56,860 bases of DNA from Neoroseomonas terrae (GTDB lineage: Bacteria > Pseudomonadota > Alphaproteobacteria > Acetobacterales > Acetobacteraceae). The position numbers were made by a program, and so were the translations under genes. Where the stretch lies: NCBI RefSeq assembly GCF_018129025.1, contig NZ_JAAEDI010000014.1, positions 118,521-175,380 of the forward strand, read 5' to 3'. Shown here piece by piece: positions 24,554 through 33,278 of the stretch. Each line of letters starts with the position of its first letter. Position 1 is the stretch's first letter. Below the pieces are notes generated by a model. It had not been told where the DNA came from. It saw only the letters and a program-made list of their open reading frames with translations, and did no database searches.

Positions 24554-25222
24554 ATGACACGCATCATGCCACCCGCGGCGATGCTCGCCGCGCTGCTCGC
24601 GTTCAGCGGCGGCGGTCAGGCCCAGGCACCCCAGCCGGGCCAGATGACCTTCTTCGTCACCAGCGTCGGCTCCGGCCGTGGCGCCGATCTCGGGGGCCTT
24701 GCCGGCGCCGACGCGCATTGCCAGGCGCTCGCCCTCGCCACCGGCATGGGACCGCGCAACTGGCGCGCCTATCTCAGCACCACCGCCGCCGGCGGCAGCC
24801 CGGCGGTGAATGCGCGGGACCGCATCGGCCGCGGTCCCTGGCTCAACGCCCGGGGCGTCGCCATTGCGCGCAGTGTCGAGGACCTGCACAGCGACGCGAA
24901 CAACCTGACCAAGCAGACGGCCCTGACCGAGCGGGGCGAGGTGGTGAGCGGCCGCGGCGACGCCACCAACAACCACGACATGCTGACCGGCTCGCAGCCC
25001 GACGGCACCGCCTCCACCGGCAGCGACGACACGACCTGCCGCAACTGGACCTACAGCGGTGCGGACGGATCCGCGCTGGTCGGCCACCACGACCGCATCG
25101 GCCTGCGCGACGACGCACCGTCGCGCTCGTGGAACATGTCGCATCCCTCGCGCGGGTGTTCGCAGGAGGGTCTGCGCAGCACCGGCGGTGCCGGGCTGTT
25201 CTACTGCTTCGCGGTCGACTGA
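24554..25222 (+). CDS. Secreted lectin-fold protein, DUF1554-like
   Basis: Exported protein of 222 residues with a signal peptide ending GGQAQA. The mature part opens MTFFVTSVGSGRGADLGG, then LAGADAHCQALA and NWRAYLST, resembling DUF1554 (a C-type-lectin-like domain family best known from leptospires and environmental bacteria). Cysteines at the DAHCQ, DTTCRNW, RGCSQEG and FYCFAVD positions could form two disulfides. A CRNWTYSG segment and C-terminal GLFYCFAVD are typical. A strong GGGAGG precedes the ATG. It is monocistronic. Ligand and location (periplasm or outside) are unknown. Confidence 0.72.
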   Translation: MTRIMPPAAMLAALLAFSGGGQAQAPQPGQMTFFVTSVGSGRGADLGGLAGADAHCQALALATGMGPRNWRAYLSTTAAGGSPAVNARDRIGRGPWLNARGVAIARSVEDLHSDANNLTKQTALTERGEVVSGRGDATNNHDMLTGSQPDGTASTGSDDTTCRNWTYSGADGSALVGHHDRIGLRDDAPSRSWNMSHPSRGCSQEGLRSTGGAGLFYCFAVD

Positions 25223-25323
25223 CCGTTACGGGCCGCGCCGCCGGCCGGGGTTGCCCCTGGGGTTGATCGCGGCGCGGCCCCGACCGACACTCCGCGCCGA
25301 TGCAAGGCACGGAGGAACGCAGC

Positions 25324-25782
25324 ATGCGCATGGTGGAATCACCGGACGCCCTGAAGGCGCTGATCGGCCAGGAACTCGGCGTCGGCGAGTGGCTGGAAGT
25401 GACGCAGGCGATGATGGACCAGTTCGCCGAGGTCACCGGCGACCACCAGTGGATCCATGTCGATGTCGAGCGTGCGAAGAAGGAAATGCCGGGCGGCAAG
25501 ACCATCGCGCATGGCTATCTGCTGCTGTCGCTGCTGCCGAAGCTCGGCGCCGGCGTCTACAAGGTGTCCTGGCCGTCGCGCACGCTGAACTACGGCTCGG
25601 ACAAGGTGCGCATCATCAATCCGGTGCAGGCGGGCGACCGCGTGCGGCTGCGCCAGGCCCTTGTCGGCGTCGATGACGGCGCGAACGGCACGCACCGCAT
25701 CGTGGTGCGCCAGACGATGGAGATCGAGGGCAAGGACAAGCCCGCCCTGATCGCCGACACCATCCGCATGACCTTCCCCTGA
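25324..25782 (+). CDS. MaoC-like (R)-specific enoyl-CoA hydratase
   Basis: Hotdog-fold protein of 152 residues. The hydratase-2 motif is present as [20 protein letters not shown] (catalytic Asp and His, with GDHQWIH), then [15 protein letters not shown] and the [21 protein letters not shown] strand segment. ATG 25324 is chosen because GGAGG lies just upstream. The metallo-hydrolase gene follows after 17 bases and then a crotonase, giving a three-gene operon for acyl-CoA conversion. A role in a beta-oxidation-like or acid-catabolic route is inferred. Confidence 0.9.
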   Translation: MRMVESPDALKALIGQELGVGEWLEVTQAMMDQFAEVTGDHQWIHVDVERAKKEMPGGKTIAHGYLLLSLLPKLGAGVYKVSWPSRTLNYGSDKVRIINPVQAGDRVRLRQALVGVDDGANGTHRIVVRQTMEIEGKDKPALIADTIRMTFP

Positions 25783-25799
25783 TCGACGGAGCACGACCC

Positions 25800-26510
25800 A
25801 TGAAGATCACCTGGTTCGGCCATTCCGCCTTCCGGCTGGAATTCGGTTCATCGGTCGTGCTGATCGACCCGTTCCTGTCGGGCAACCCGGCCTTCGGCGG
25901 CGATGTGGAGGCGGCCAGCGCGGGCGCCACGCATGTGCTGCTGACGCATGGCCACGGCGACCACATCGGCGACACCGTCGCGATCTGCAAGCGCACCGGC
26001 GCGAAGCTCGTCACGAACTACGATCTCGGCGTCTATCTCGCGAAGCAGGGCGTCGAGAAGTTCGACCCGATGAACACCGGCGGCACCACCGACCAGGGTG
26101 ATTTCAGCGTGTCGCTCACCATCGCGTTCCATTCCGCGTCGGAGATGGACGACAAGGGCGTGTCGCAATGCCTCGGTTCGCCGAACGGCATCGTGGTGAC
26201 GCCGAAGGACAAGGCGGAGCCGACCGTCTATCACATGGGCGACACCGACATCTTCTCGGACATGGCGCTGATCGACGAGCTGTATCGCCCGTCCATCGCC
26301 ATGGTGCCCTGCGGGGACCGCTTCACCATGGGTCCGCGCGCCGCGGCGCTGTCGGTAAAGCGCTTCCTCCCGTCGGTGCGCACGGCAATCCCGTGCCACT
26401 ACGCGACGTTCGGCCTTCTGCTGCCGGATGCGTCGGGCTTCGAGAAGGAAATGAACGGCGCCAATGCCCGCGTGCTGGTGCCCGAGAAGAACACGGCCTT
26501 CACGGCATGA
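25800..26510 (+). CDS. Metallo-beta-lactamase-fold metal-dependent hydrolase (UPF0173 type)
   Basis: Cytoplasmic hydrolase of 236 residues with no signal peptide. It opens [13 protein letters not shown], followed by the strand [10 protein letters not shown]. The zinc motif HGHGDHIGD and downstream ligands in [27 protein letters not shown] and IPCHYATFG fit the UPF0173/YtkL group. It sits between a MaoC-like hydratase and a crotonase, overlapping the latter by four bases, so a thioesterase or lactonase step in the same pathway is plausible but unproven. Confidence 0.88.
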   Translation: MKITWFGHSAFRLEFGSSVVLIDPFLSGNPAFGGDVEAASAGATHVLLTHGHGDHIGDTVAICKRTGAKLVTNYDLGVYLAKQGVEKFDPMNTGGTTDQGDFSVSLTIAFHSASEMDDKGVSQCLGSPNGIVVTPKDKAEPTVYHMGDTDIFSDMALIDELYRPSIAMVPCGDRFTMGPRAAALSVKRFLPSVRTAIPCHYATFGLLLPDASGFEKEMNGANARVLVPEKNTAFTA

Positions 26511-27298
26511 GCGCCATTCCCGGGCTGGAGGATCTTACGGTCTTCCGCGTCGAGGTCGCGGACGGCGTGGCGACGGTCATCATCGACCGCCCGCCCGTCA
26601 ACGCGCAGAACAGCGCGTTCCGCGACGAGATCACGCGCATCTTCGACGTGCTGCATGAATCCGCGGACGTCCGCGCCATCGTGCTGACCGGCGCGGGCAA
26701 GACCTTCTCGGCCGGTGCCGACCTGAAGGACCGGCCGGATGCGACGCGCCCCGGCGCCTTCCCGCGTCATGGCCGCGCCGTGCGCGCCGGCTTCGACTGC
26801 GTGATGGAATGCCGCAAGCCGGTGATCGCGGCGGTGAATGGTGCCGCGATCGGCGCGGGCTGCGTGCTCGCCTTGGTCTGCGACATCGTGCTCGTCGCCG
26901 AGGATTCGTTCATGTCGATGACCGAGGTCGATGTCGGCCTCGCCGGCGGCGTCGCGCATGTCCTGCGCCATTTCGGCCAGTCCGACGCCCGCATGTTCCT
27001 CCTGACGGCGCGGCGGCTTTCCGGCACCGAGCTGTACCGCATGAACGTCGCGTCCGGCTGCTACGGCAAGGACGACCTTCTGCCGGCGGCGCAAGCGATG
27101 GCGCGGGAGATCGCGGGCAAGGTGCCGCTGGCCGTCGAGGCCGCGAAGCGGGCCTTCACGCTGAACGAGTACATGCCGCTGCGCGAAGGCTACGTCTACG
27201 AGCAGACGCAGACGGCGCTGCTGGCGAAGACCGAGGACACGAAGGAGGCACTGGCCGCCTTCGCGGAGAAGCGGAAGCCGGTGTTCAAGGGGCGCTGA
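26507..27298 (+). CDS. Enoyl-CoA hydratase/isomerase family protein
   Basis: Crotonase-fold protein of 263 residues. [15 protein letters not shown] is the N-terminal strand, [16 protein letters not shown] the first oxyanion segment, and [23 protein letters not shown] the second. [14 protein letters not shown] carries the active-site region, and the C-terminus is [12 protein letters not shown]. The ATG overlaps the hydrolase stop (ATGA). A perfect 10-base hairpin starts ten bases after the stop codon. It is paired with a MaoC-like hydratase of opposite stereochemistry, suggesting related acyl-CoA substrates. The exact reaction is not resolved. Confidence 0.9.
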   Translation: MSAIPGLEDLTVFRVEVADGVATVIIDRPPVNAQNSAFRDEITRIFDVLHESADVRAIVLTGAGKTFSAGADLKDRPDATRPGAFPRHGRAVRAGFDCVMECRKPVIAAVNGAAIGAGCVLALVCDIVLVAEDSFMSMTEVDVGLAGGVAHVLRHFGQSDARMFLLTARRLSGTELYRMNVASGCYGKDDLLPAAQAMAREIAGKVPLAVEAAKRAFTLNEYMPLREGYVYEQTQTALLAKTEDTKEALAAFAEKRKPVFKGR

Positions 27299-27617
27299 GC
27301 CGGATGGCGGAGAGGGGCGCCGCCCCTCTCCGAGCCTCACCCCGCCAGGTGCTTGGAGCACCTGGACCGCAGGGACTTGGCGATGAGCACGACGACCATT
27401 CCCCTGGCATTAAGCCCCCTGCCGTGCGCGGAAGCGTGTCATGAGAAGGGGCCGAAGCTTCGCGCGCGGCGCCAGGTCGAGGTTTGCAAAGGCCCTTCGG
27501 CCTTTGCCGGGGTAGGGTTCGGGAAGGGGCAGAGCCCCTTCCTGATCCGCTCCCCCGCATCGCATCCTTCCGCGCCCCCGCGCGTTGCCATCCCGGCACG
27601 CTATCGGAAGGATCACC
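27299..27617. repeat. Cluster of four perfect extragenic hairpins
   Basis: The 319-base gap between the crotonase and a sugar-binding gene holds no gene but four perfect inverted repeats: GGAGAGGGGC (stem 10, 27309-27331), CCAGGTGCT (stem 9, 27345-27365), GCAAAGGCC (stem 9, 27486-27507) and GGAAGGGGC (stem 9, 27522-27542). Loops are 3-4 bases. The first probably acts as a terminator for the upstream operon. The whole looks like an extragenic palindromic element; a related GGAGGGGGC/GCCCCTC structure is at 48987-49023. Confidence 0.65.
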
Positions 27618-28889
27618 ATGCGCCGGATCGCCGCGCTCATCGCGATGCTGCTGCCGCTCGCGGCCCTGCCTGCCCGCGCCGAGGTAACCCTTGCCGTTTC
27701 CTGCGGCTCGGTCGGCGTGGAGGCGCGGCTATGCCGCGAGGGTGCGGAGGCCTGGGCGCGCGAGACCGGCAACCGGGTGACGATGGTCTCGACCCCCGCT
27801 AGCGCATCCGAGCGGCTGGCGCTGTACCAGCAGCTTCTGGCGGCGCGGTCCCCCGATATCGATGTGCTGCAGATCGACGCGGTCTGGCCGGGCATGCTGG
27901 CTGCGCATCTGGCGGATCTGTCGGACCGGCTGGACCAGGCGGCGCGCGACGCGCAGTTCCCGGCCATGATTGCGAATAACACGGTGGAGGGCCGGCTGGT
28001 CGGCATGCCGTGGTTCACCGCGGCGGGCGTGCTCTACTACCGCCGGGACCTGCTGGAGAAGTATGGCCGGCCCGTGCCGGAAAGCTGGGCGGACCTCGCC
28101 GAGACGGCGCGGCATATCATGGCGGCCGAGCGCGCTGCCGGCGACACCAGGCTCTGGGGCTTCGTATTCCAGGCGCGCGCCTATGAGGGGCTGACGGCAA
28201 ATGCCCTGGAATGGGTGAACAGCCATGGCGGCGGGACGATCGTCGGCGAGGACGGCGCCGTCACCATCGACAATCCGCGGGCCGCCGCCGCAATCGGCGA
28301 AGCGGCGGGCTGGATCGGCACCATCGCGCCGCAGGGCGTGCTGAACTATGCGGAGGAGGAGGCGCGCGCCGTCTTCCAGCCCGGCCAAGCCATCTTCATG
28401 CGCAACTGGCCCTATGCCTGGCCGCTGCTGAATGCGCCGGACAGCCCGGTGCACGGCCGCGTCGGCGTCGCCGTGCTGCCGCGGGGCACGGGGGAGGGTG
28501 GTCGGCACAGCGCGACATTGGGCGGGGAACAGCTCGCCGTGTCCCGCTATTCCCGTCACCCGGCGGAAGCCGCGGCGCTGGTGGTGTACCTGACCTCGCG
28601 CGAGGAACAGAAGCGCCGCGCGGTGGAGGGCGGGTTGAACCCGACCTATCGGGATCTCTATGAGGATCGCGCGGTGCTGGACGCCAACCCGTTCTTCGGC
28701 CCGTTGCTCGACACCTTCCGGAACGCCGTGCCTCGGCCTGCCGCGGCGACGGGCACGCGCTACAATCAGGTCTCCGCCGCCTTTCGCAACGCAGTCCACA
28801 ACGTGCTGAGCCGCCGCGCCGAGCCTGCGGACGCGCTGCGCCTGCTGGAAGCGCGGCTGCACCGCATCGGGCGTGACGGGCAATGGTGA
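27618..28889 (+). CDS. ABC transporter extracellular sugar-binding protein
   Basis: Periplasmic receptor of 423 residues, family 1 sugar-binding type. It has a Sec signal peptide (IAALIAMLLPLAALPARA), then SERLALYQQLLAARSPDIDVLQIDAVWPG, the region resembling trehalose/maltose-binding ThuE proteins, then MPWFTAAGVLYYRRDLLEKYG and AIFMRNWPYAWPL. ATG 27618 follows GGAAGGA. It overlaps the first permease gene. Trehalose, maltose or a related sugar or polyol is the likely ligand. No sugar enzyme is adjacent. Confidence 0.9.
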   Translation: MRRIAALIAMLLPLAALPARAEVTLAVSCGSVGVEARLCREGAEAWARETGNRVTMVSTPASASERLALYQQLLAARSPDIDVLQIDAVWPGMLAAHLADLSDRLDQAARDAQFPAMIANNTVEGRLVGMPWFTAAGVLYYRRDLLEKYGRPVPESWADLAETARHIMAAERAAGDTRLWGFVFQARAYEGLTANALEWVNSHGGGTIVGEDGAVTIDNPRAAAAIGEAAGWIGTIAPQGVLNYAEEEARAVFQPGQAIFMRNWPYAWPLLNAPDSPVHGRVGVAVLPRGTGEGGRHSATLGGEQLAVSRYSRHPAEAAALVVYLTSREEQKRRAVEGGLNPTYRDLYEDRAVLDANPFFGPLLDTFRNAVPRPAAATGTRYNQVSAAFRNAVHNVLSRRAEPADALRLLEARLHRIGRDGQW

Positions 28890-29803
28890 CCCGCGGTCCG
28901 GTCGGGCTCTCGGCCGTCGCGCAGGATCGGCGCCGTGCGGCGTTCTGGTTCCTGCTGCCGATGGTCGTGGCCGTGCTCCTCGTCGCAGGGTGGCCGCTGT
29001 TTCGCACGGCCTGGTTCTCCCTGACCGATGCGCGGCTGGACGAGGCCGCGCCCGGCGCCTTCGTCGGGGTGGAGAACTACGCGCTGCTGCTACGCGATCC
29101 CGAATGGTGGAACGCGGTCCGCAACACGCTGGTCTTCGCGATTGTCTCCGTCACCATCGAGACCGTGCTGGGCATGATCATCGCCCTCGCATTGAATGAA
29201 AAGATGCGCGGCCGTGGCGCGCTGCGCGCCGCGATGCTGATCCCCTGGGCGATCCCGACGGTGGTCTCCGCGCAGATGTGGGGCTGGATGCTGCACGACC
29301 AGGCGGGCGTGGTGAATGCCGCGTTGCTCGGCCTGGGCCTGATCGATCAGCCCATCGCCTGGACCGCGGACCCGGACCTCGCGCTGTGGGCGGTCGTCGC
29401 CGTCGATGTGTGGAAGACGACGCCCTTCATGGCGCTGCTGATCCTCGCCGCGCTGCAATTGCTGCCCGGCGAGATCTACGAGGCCGCCGAGATCGACGGG
29501 CTCGGCCCCGTGGGACGCTTCTTCCGCATCACCCTGCCGCTGATCCGCCCCGCGCTGATGGTCGCGATCATCTTCCGCGCGCTGGATGCGCTGCGCGTCT
29601 TCGACCTGATGTACGTCCTGTCCGGCAACAGTGCTGCGACGGCGTCGATGTCGGTCTATGCGCGGCAGCAGCTTGTCGAGTTCCAGGATCTCGGCTTTGG
29701 CTCCGCCGCTGCGATGGGCCTCTTCGCGATCGTCGCCATCTGCACCGTGCTGCTGGTCACGCTGGGCCGCGTGCGCCTGGGCGGTGCGGAGGATGCGCGA
29801 TGA
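28883..29803 (+). CDS. ABC sugar transporter permease (MalF/ThuF type)
   Basis: Inner-membrane permease of 306 residues with six predicted membrane segments, starting near residues 20-40 (FWFLLPMVVAVLLVAGW). It carries the binding-protein-dependent permease EAA loop as YEAAEIDGLGPVGRFFRITLPLIRP, the contact point for the ATPase. The ATG lies inside the end of the binding-protein gene (7-base overlap), and the stop overlaps the next permease (ATGA). It forms the import channel together with the following protein. Confidence 0.92.
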   Translation: MVTRGPVGLSAVAQDRRRAAFWFLLPMVVAVLLVAGWPLFRTAWFSLTDARLDEAAPGAFVGVENYALLLRDPEWWNAVRNTLVFAIVSVTIETVLGMIIALALNEKMRGRGALRAAMLIPWAIPTVVSAQMWGWMLHDQAGVVNAALLGLGLIDQPIAWTADPDLALWAVVAVDVWKTTPFMALLILAALQLLPGEIYEAAEIDGLGPVGRFFRITLPLIRPALMVAIIFRALDALRVFDLMYVLSGNSAATASMSVYARQQLVEFQDLGFGSAAAMGLFAIVAICTVLLVTLGRVRLGGAEDAR

Positions 29804-30639
29804 GCCGGCGGCTGAAGCGGCAGATCGGCCGCGTCCTCTTCGTGCTGCTGATGGTGGCGATCGCGATCTACACCGTCTTCCCCTTCGCCTGGGCCATCAT
29901 CACCTCGCTGAAATCGGGCAGCGCGCTGTTCACCGCCAGCCCGCTGCCGATCCCGCCGGCCTGGGACAACTACGTCGCCACCTTCCGCGACCGGCCCTTC
30001 GGCCGCAACATCCTGAACTCCGTGATCGTCTCCGGATCGGTTGTCGCGCTCTCGCTCGCGCTCGGGCTCTCGGCCGCCTATGCGCTCGGCCGCGCCTCCT
30101 TCCGCGGGCGCGGCTTCCTGCTGGCGACCATCCTCGCCGTCTCGATGTTCCCGCAGGTCGCGGTGCTGTCCGGCCTGTTCGAGCTGATCCGCTGGCTCGG
30201 CCTCTACAACAACCTGCTGAGCCTCGTGTTCTCCTACCTGATCTTCACGCTGCCCTTCACCGTCTGGGTGCTGACCACCTTCATGAAGGAGCTGCCGAAG
30301 GAACTCGAGGAAGCCGCGATGATGGACGGCGCCTCGCCCTTCATCGTGCTGATCCGCGTCTTCCTGCCGATCATGGGCCCGGCGATGGCGACGACCGGCC
30401 TGCTCGCCTTCATCGCCGCGTGGAACGAGTTCCTGTTTGCCCTGACCTTCACCCTGACGGACGAGATGCGCACCGTTCCCGTGGCGATCGCGCTGATCAG
30501 CGGCGCCAGCAGCTTCGAACTGCCCTGGGGGCGGATCATGGCGGCCTCGGTCATCGTCACCGTGCCGCTGATCCTGCTGGTGCTGGTCTTCCAGCGCCGC
30601 ATCGTGGCCGGGCTGACGGCGGGCGCGGTGAAGGGCTGA
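29800..30639 (+). CDS. ABC sugar transporter permease (MalG/ThuG type)
   Basis: Inner-membrane permease of 279 residues with six predicted membrane segments. It begins YTVFPFAWAIITSLKSG, typical of MalG-like permeases, and has the EAA loop EEAAMMDGASPFIVLIRVFLP. The C-terminus ends FQRRIVAGLTAGAVKG. It is the last gene of the transporter operon. No ATP-binding (MalK/UgpC-type) gene follows, so a shared ATPase encoded elsewhere is needed. Confidence 0.92.
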   Translation: MSRRLKRQIGRVLFVLLMVAIAIYTVFPFAWAIITSLKSGSALFTASPLPIPPAWDNYVATFRDRPFGRNILNSVIVSGSVVALSLALGLSAAYALGRASFRGRGFLLATILAVSMFPQVAVLSGLFELIRWLGLYNNLLSLVFSYLIFTLPFTVWVLTTFMKELPKELEEAAMMDGASPFIVLIRVFLPIMGPAMATTGLLAFIAAWNEFLFALTFTLTDEMRTVPVAIALISGASSFELPWGRIMAASVIVTVPLILLVLVFQRRIVAGLTAGAVKG

Positions 30640-30685
30640 CCAGGCGATTTCACCTGATCGCGATCTGCTCTACGCTTGCCCCGTC

Positions 30686-31798
30686 ATGCGTTTGCAATCC
30701 GGCGATCCCGCTCCGTGGTTCACCCTGCCGTCCACGGACAACCCCAGCTACGCCTTCCACTCCGTGGCGGGGCGCTACATCCTGATCTGCTTCCTTGGCT
30801 CCGCTGCGCGGCCGGAAGCCCAAGCGGCGCTCGCCGCCGCCACGGCGCGACGCGACCTGTTCGACGATGACCGCGCCTGCTTTTTCGGCATCAGCGTCGA
30901 TCCGGCCGACCGCGAACGGCTGGCGCCCATCCTGCCCGGCATCCGCTTCCTGTTCGACCTCGATGGACGGGTGTGCCGCGAGTACGGCGTTGTCCACCGC
31001 GACCCGGCGCAGCCCGGGGCGGCGGAGCGGCTGGTTCCCTGCTGGCTCCTGCTCGACCCCATGATGCGGGTGATCGAGACGCGGCCGATCAACGAGGCGG
31101 AGGCAATGCTGGATCGCCTTGCCGCCCTGCCGCCGGTCTTCGACCATGCGGGGACCGACATCCCGCCGCCTGTGCTCGTTCTGCCGCGTGTCTTCGAGCC
31201 CGGCCTCTGCCGCGCCCTGATCGCGCATTATGAGGCGCAGGGCGGCGCCCCGTCCGGCTTCATGCGCGAGGTGAATGGCAAGACGGTCGGGGTCTTCGAT
31301 GCCGCGTTGAAGCGCCGCGCGGATTGCACCATCGCCGACGAATCCCTGCGTGTTGCCGCCCGCACCGCCATCCTGCGCCGCGTGGTGCCGGAACTGCTGA
31401 AGGTACACCACTTCAAGGCGACGCGCATGGAGCGCTACATCGTGGCCTGCTACGATTCCGCCGATCTCGGCCATTTCGGCGCGCATCGCGACAACACGAC
31501 CTCCGGCACCGCGCATCGCCGCTTCGCTGTGACCATCAACCTGAACGCAGAGGAATTCGAAGGCGGCGAGCTGCGCTTCCCGGAATACGGCAAGCGATCC
31601 TGGCGCGCGCCGACCGGCGGCGCGGTGGTGTTCTCGTGCTCCCTGCTGCACCAGGCGCTGCCGGTCACGGCGGGCCGTCGCTACGCCTTCCTGCCGTTCC
31701 TGTATGACGACGCGGCCGCTGCGATCCGCGAGGCGAACAACGCCAAGCTGGGTGACGGGGTCGGGGCGTACCGCGCGGCGCCGGCGAAGGCCGGATAG
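30686..31798 (+). CDS. Peroxiredoxin-like / 2OG-Fe(II) prolyl-4-hydroxylase-type oxygenase fusion
   Basis: Cytoplasmic two-domain protein of 370 residues. Residues ~1-150 have the AhpC/TSA thioredoxin-like pattern (GDPAPWFTLPSTDNP, then a FFGISVDPADRERL strand, then VCREYGVV), but the peroxidatic cysteine position after the ICFLGSAAR strand holds no cysteine. Residues ~165-345 form a P4H-type double-stranded beta helix. Iron ligands are H267-x-D269 in GAHRDN and H322 in SLLHQALP, and the 2-oxoglutarate-binding arginine is in GRRYAF. EGGELRFPEYG is typical of P4Hc. Hydroxylation of a protein or small molecule, perhaps under redox control, is inferred. It stands alone after the transporter. Confidence 0.85.
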   Translation: MRLQSGDPAPWFTLPSTDNPSYAFHSVAGRYILICFLGSAARPEAQAALAAATARRDLFDDDRACFFGISVDPADRERLAPILPGIRFLFDLDGRVCREYGVVHRDPAQPGAAERLVPCWLLLDPMMRVIETRPINEAEAMLDRLAALPPVFDHAGTDIPPPVLVLPRVFEPGLCRALIAHYEAQGGAPSGFMREVNGKTVGVFDAALKRRADCTIADESLRVAARTAILRRVVPELLKVHHFKATRMERYIVACYDSADLGHFGAHRDNTTSGTAHRRFAVTINLNAEEFEGGELRFPEYGKRSWRAPTGGAVVFSCSLLHQALPVTAGRRYAFLPFLYDDAAAAIREANNAKLGDGVGAYRAAPAKAG

Positions 31799-31805
31799 CC
31801 CGCAC

Positions 31806-32408
31806 TCAGCCCTCCAGTTCCGAATCCCAATACAGGTAGTCTCGCCAGGACTCATGCAGGTAGTTCGGCGGGAAGCCCCGCCCATTGTCCTGCAGCTCCC
31901 ACGAGGTCGGCTGCCGTGGCTCCTGCCGTGGGATCATCGCGCATTCGCGTGGCAGGCGGCTGCCCTTGCGCAGATTGCATGGGCCGCAGGCGGTGACGAC
32001 GTTCTCCCAGCTCGTCCGCCCGCCACGGGACCGCGGAATGACGTGGTCGAAGGTCAGCTCCGGCGTCGGCCGGCCCTCGGAGCAGTACTGGCACTCGAAG
32101 CGGTCGCGCAGGAACACATTGAATCGCGTGAAGGCCGGGCGCCGCGTCGCAGGGATGAACTCCTTCAACGCGATCACCGAGGGCAGGCGGAAGGCGAGGG
32201 ACGGGGAGTGCACCTCCACCTCGTATTCGCTCAGCACCGAGACGCGGTCGAGGAACACCGCCTTCACCGCATCCTGCCAGGACCAGATGGAGAGCGGGAA
32301 ATAAGATAGCGGCCGAAAATCCGCATTCAGCACGAGGGCCGGATAGGACTGGCCGCCGGAGAACTGTCCGCCGTCAGGCAAGCGCCGCTCCTTCCAGCGG
32401 AGCGCCAA
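31806..32408 (-). CDS. HNH endonuclease family protein
   Basis: Protein of about 200 residues with an N-terminal YPALVLNADFRPLSYFPLS region and a C-terminal HNH domain: CQYC, then the HNH first histidine in LTFDHVIPRSRGGRTSWENVVTACGPCN, with CGPCN completing a zinc site. This is the widespread stand-alone RRXRR-less HNH type, often of unknown cellular role (DNA repair or restriction-like nicking are possibilities). No ATG is available: tandem TTG codons at 32411 and 32408 follow AAGGA, so TTG 32408 is chosen. It is convergent with the oxygenase fusion. Confidence 0.85.
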   Translation of the reverse strand: MALRWKERRLPDGGQFSGGQSYPALVLNADFRPLSYFPLSIWSWQDAVKAVFLDRVSVLSEYEVEVHSPSLAFRLPSVIALKEFIPATRRPAFTRFNVFLRDRFECQYCSEGRPTPELTFDHVIPRSRGGRTSWENVVTACGPCNLRKGSRLPRECAMIPRQEPRQPTSWELQDNGRGFPPNYLHESWRDYLYWDSELEG

Positions 32409-32555
32409 CAAGTCCTTGGGGCCTGACCGGCGGAAAGGCCCCAGATGATGTGGCGCCGCCGCGTATGCAGCGCATGATTGCCATGCTGAAAGGGGTGCCG
32501 CAAGTCTCGCTGCCGACTGCGGCTGCGGGTTTCAACGCCCTGTCATGCAAGCCGA

Positions 32556-33227
32556 TCAGCCGGCGGCGCCCTCCGTCCCGAGGCAGGCCGCCAGCACCGC
32601 GGCACCGGCCGCCAGCCCGGCCTCGTCCAGGCCATGGCCCAGCGCCGGCCGATACAGCGCCCGAACCGGCACGCCGGCGGCGCTGAGCGCAGCTTCCGCG
32701 CGTCGTGTCGCAGCGACGGGCAGGACGTCGTCGATTTCCCCATGCACCAGCAGGACGGCCGGTCGCGCCGCCAACCGCCCGGCCGCCGCCTCCGCGCCGA
32801 TCATGCCACCCGAATAGGCGAGCACGCAGGCCGGTTCCGGCACGTGGCCGCACAGGCCGGCTTCGAGCACCGTCATCGCACCCTGACTGAATCCCATCAG
32901 CGCCACGCGTTCGGGCGGCAGGCCCAGCCGCGCCGCTTCGGCCGCCACGAAGCGGCCGAGTGCCGCCGCCGCGCTCGACACCCCGGCTTCAAGCTGCGGC
33001 GCCGATCGATCCCATAGCGCGAACCATTGCCGGCCGTAGGGAATCCCCGCGCAGGGTTCCGGCGCGTTCGGGGCGACGAACAGCGCCCCCGGCAGGGCCT
33101 CCGCCCACAGCGCGGCGAGGTCGATCAGGTCGTGTCCATCCGCACCGAAGCCATGCACCAGCACAACCAGCGCGTCGGGTGCTTCGCCATTCGCCGGGCC
33201 GAATCGTGGCCCGTCCAGCACGTCCAT
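32556..33227 (-). CDS. Phospholipase/carboxylesterase-type alpha/beta hydrolase
   Basis: Serine hydrolase of 223 residues without a signal peptide. It has the oxyanion-side LVVLVHGFGADGHDLIDLA, PNAPEPCAGIPYGRQWFALWD, the nucleophile elbow MGFSQGAM, the acid in LLVHGEIDDVLPV and the catalytic histidine in ALGHGLDE. This is the lysophospholipase/carboxylesterase (YpfH/Est) group. ATG 33227 follows AGGGGGA. It is divergent from gluQ with a gap of ~50 bases between starts. Its ester substrate is unknown. Confidence 0.9.
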   Translation of the reverse strand: MDVLDGPRFGPANGEAPDALVVLVHGFGADGHDLIDLAALWAEALPGALFVAPNAPEPCAGIPYGRQWFALWDRSAPQLEAGVSSAAAALGRFVAAEAARLGLPPERVALMGFSQGAMTVLEAGLCGHVPEPACVLAYSGGMIGAEAAAGRLAARPAVLLVHGEIDDVLPVAATRRAEAALSAAGVPVRALYRPALGHGLDEAGLAAGAAVLAACLGTEGAAG

Positions 33228-33278
33228 GCATGATCCCCCTTGCCGATGGTCGGGCTCGCCCGCTACCGGGTGGCGCGC

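Noticed and set aside
30686..31798. Reading the oxygenase fusion as two genes merged by an error
   Set aside because: The frame is continuous, the domain linker is normal and no internal start with a ribosome binding site was seen, so a true fusion is the simpler reading.
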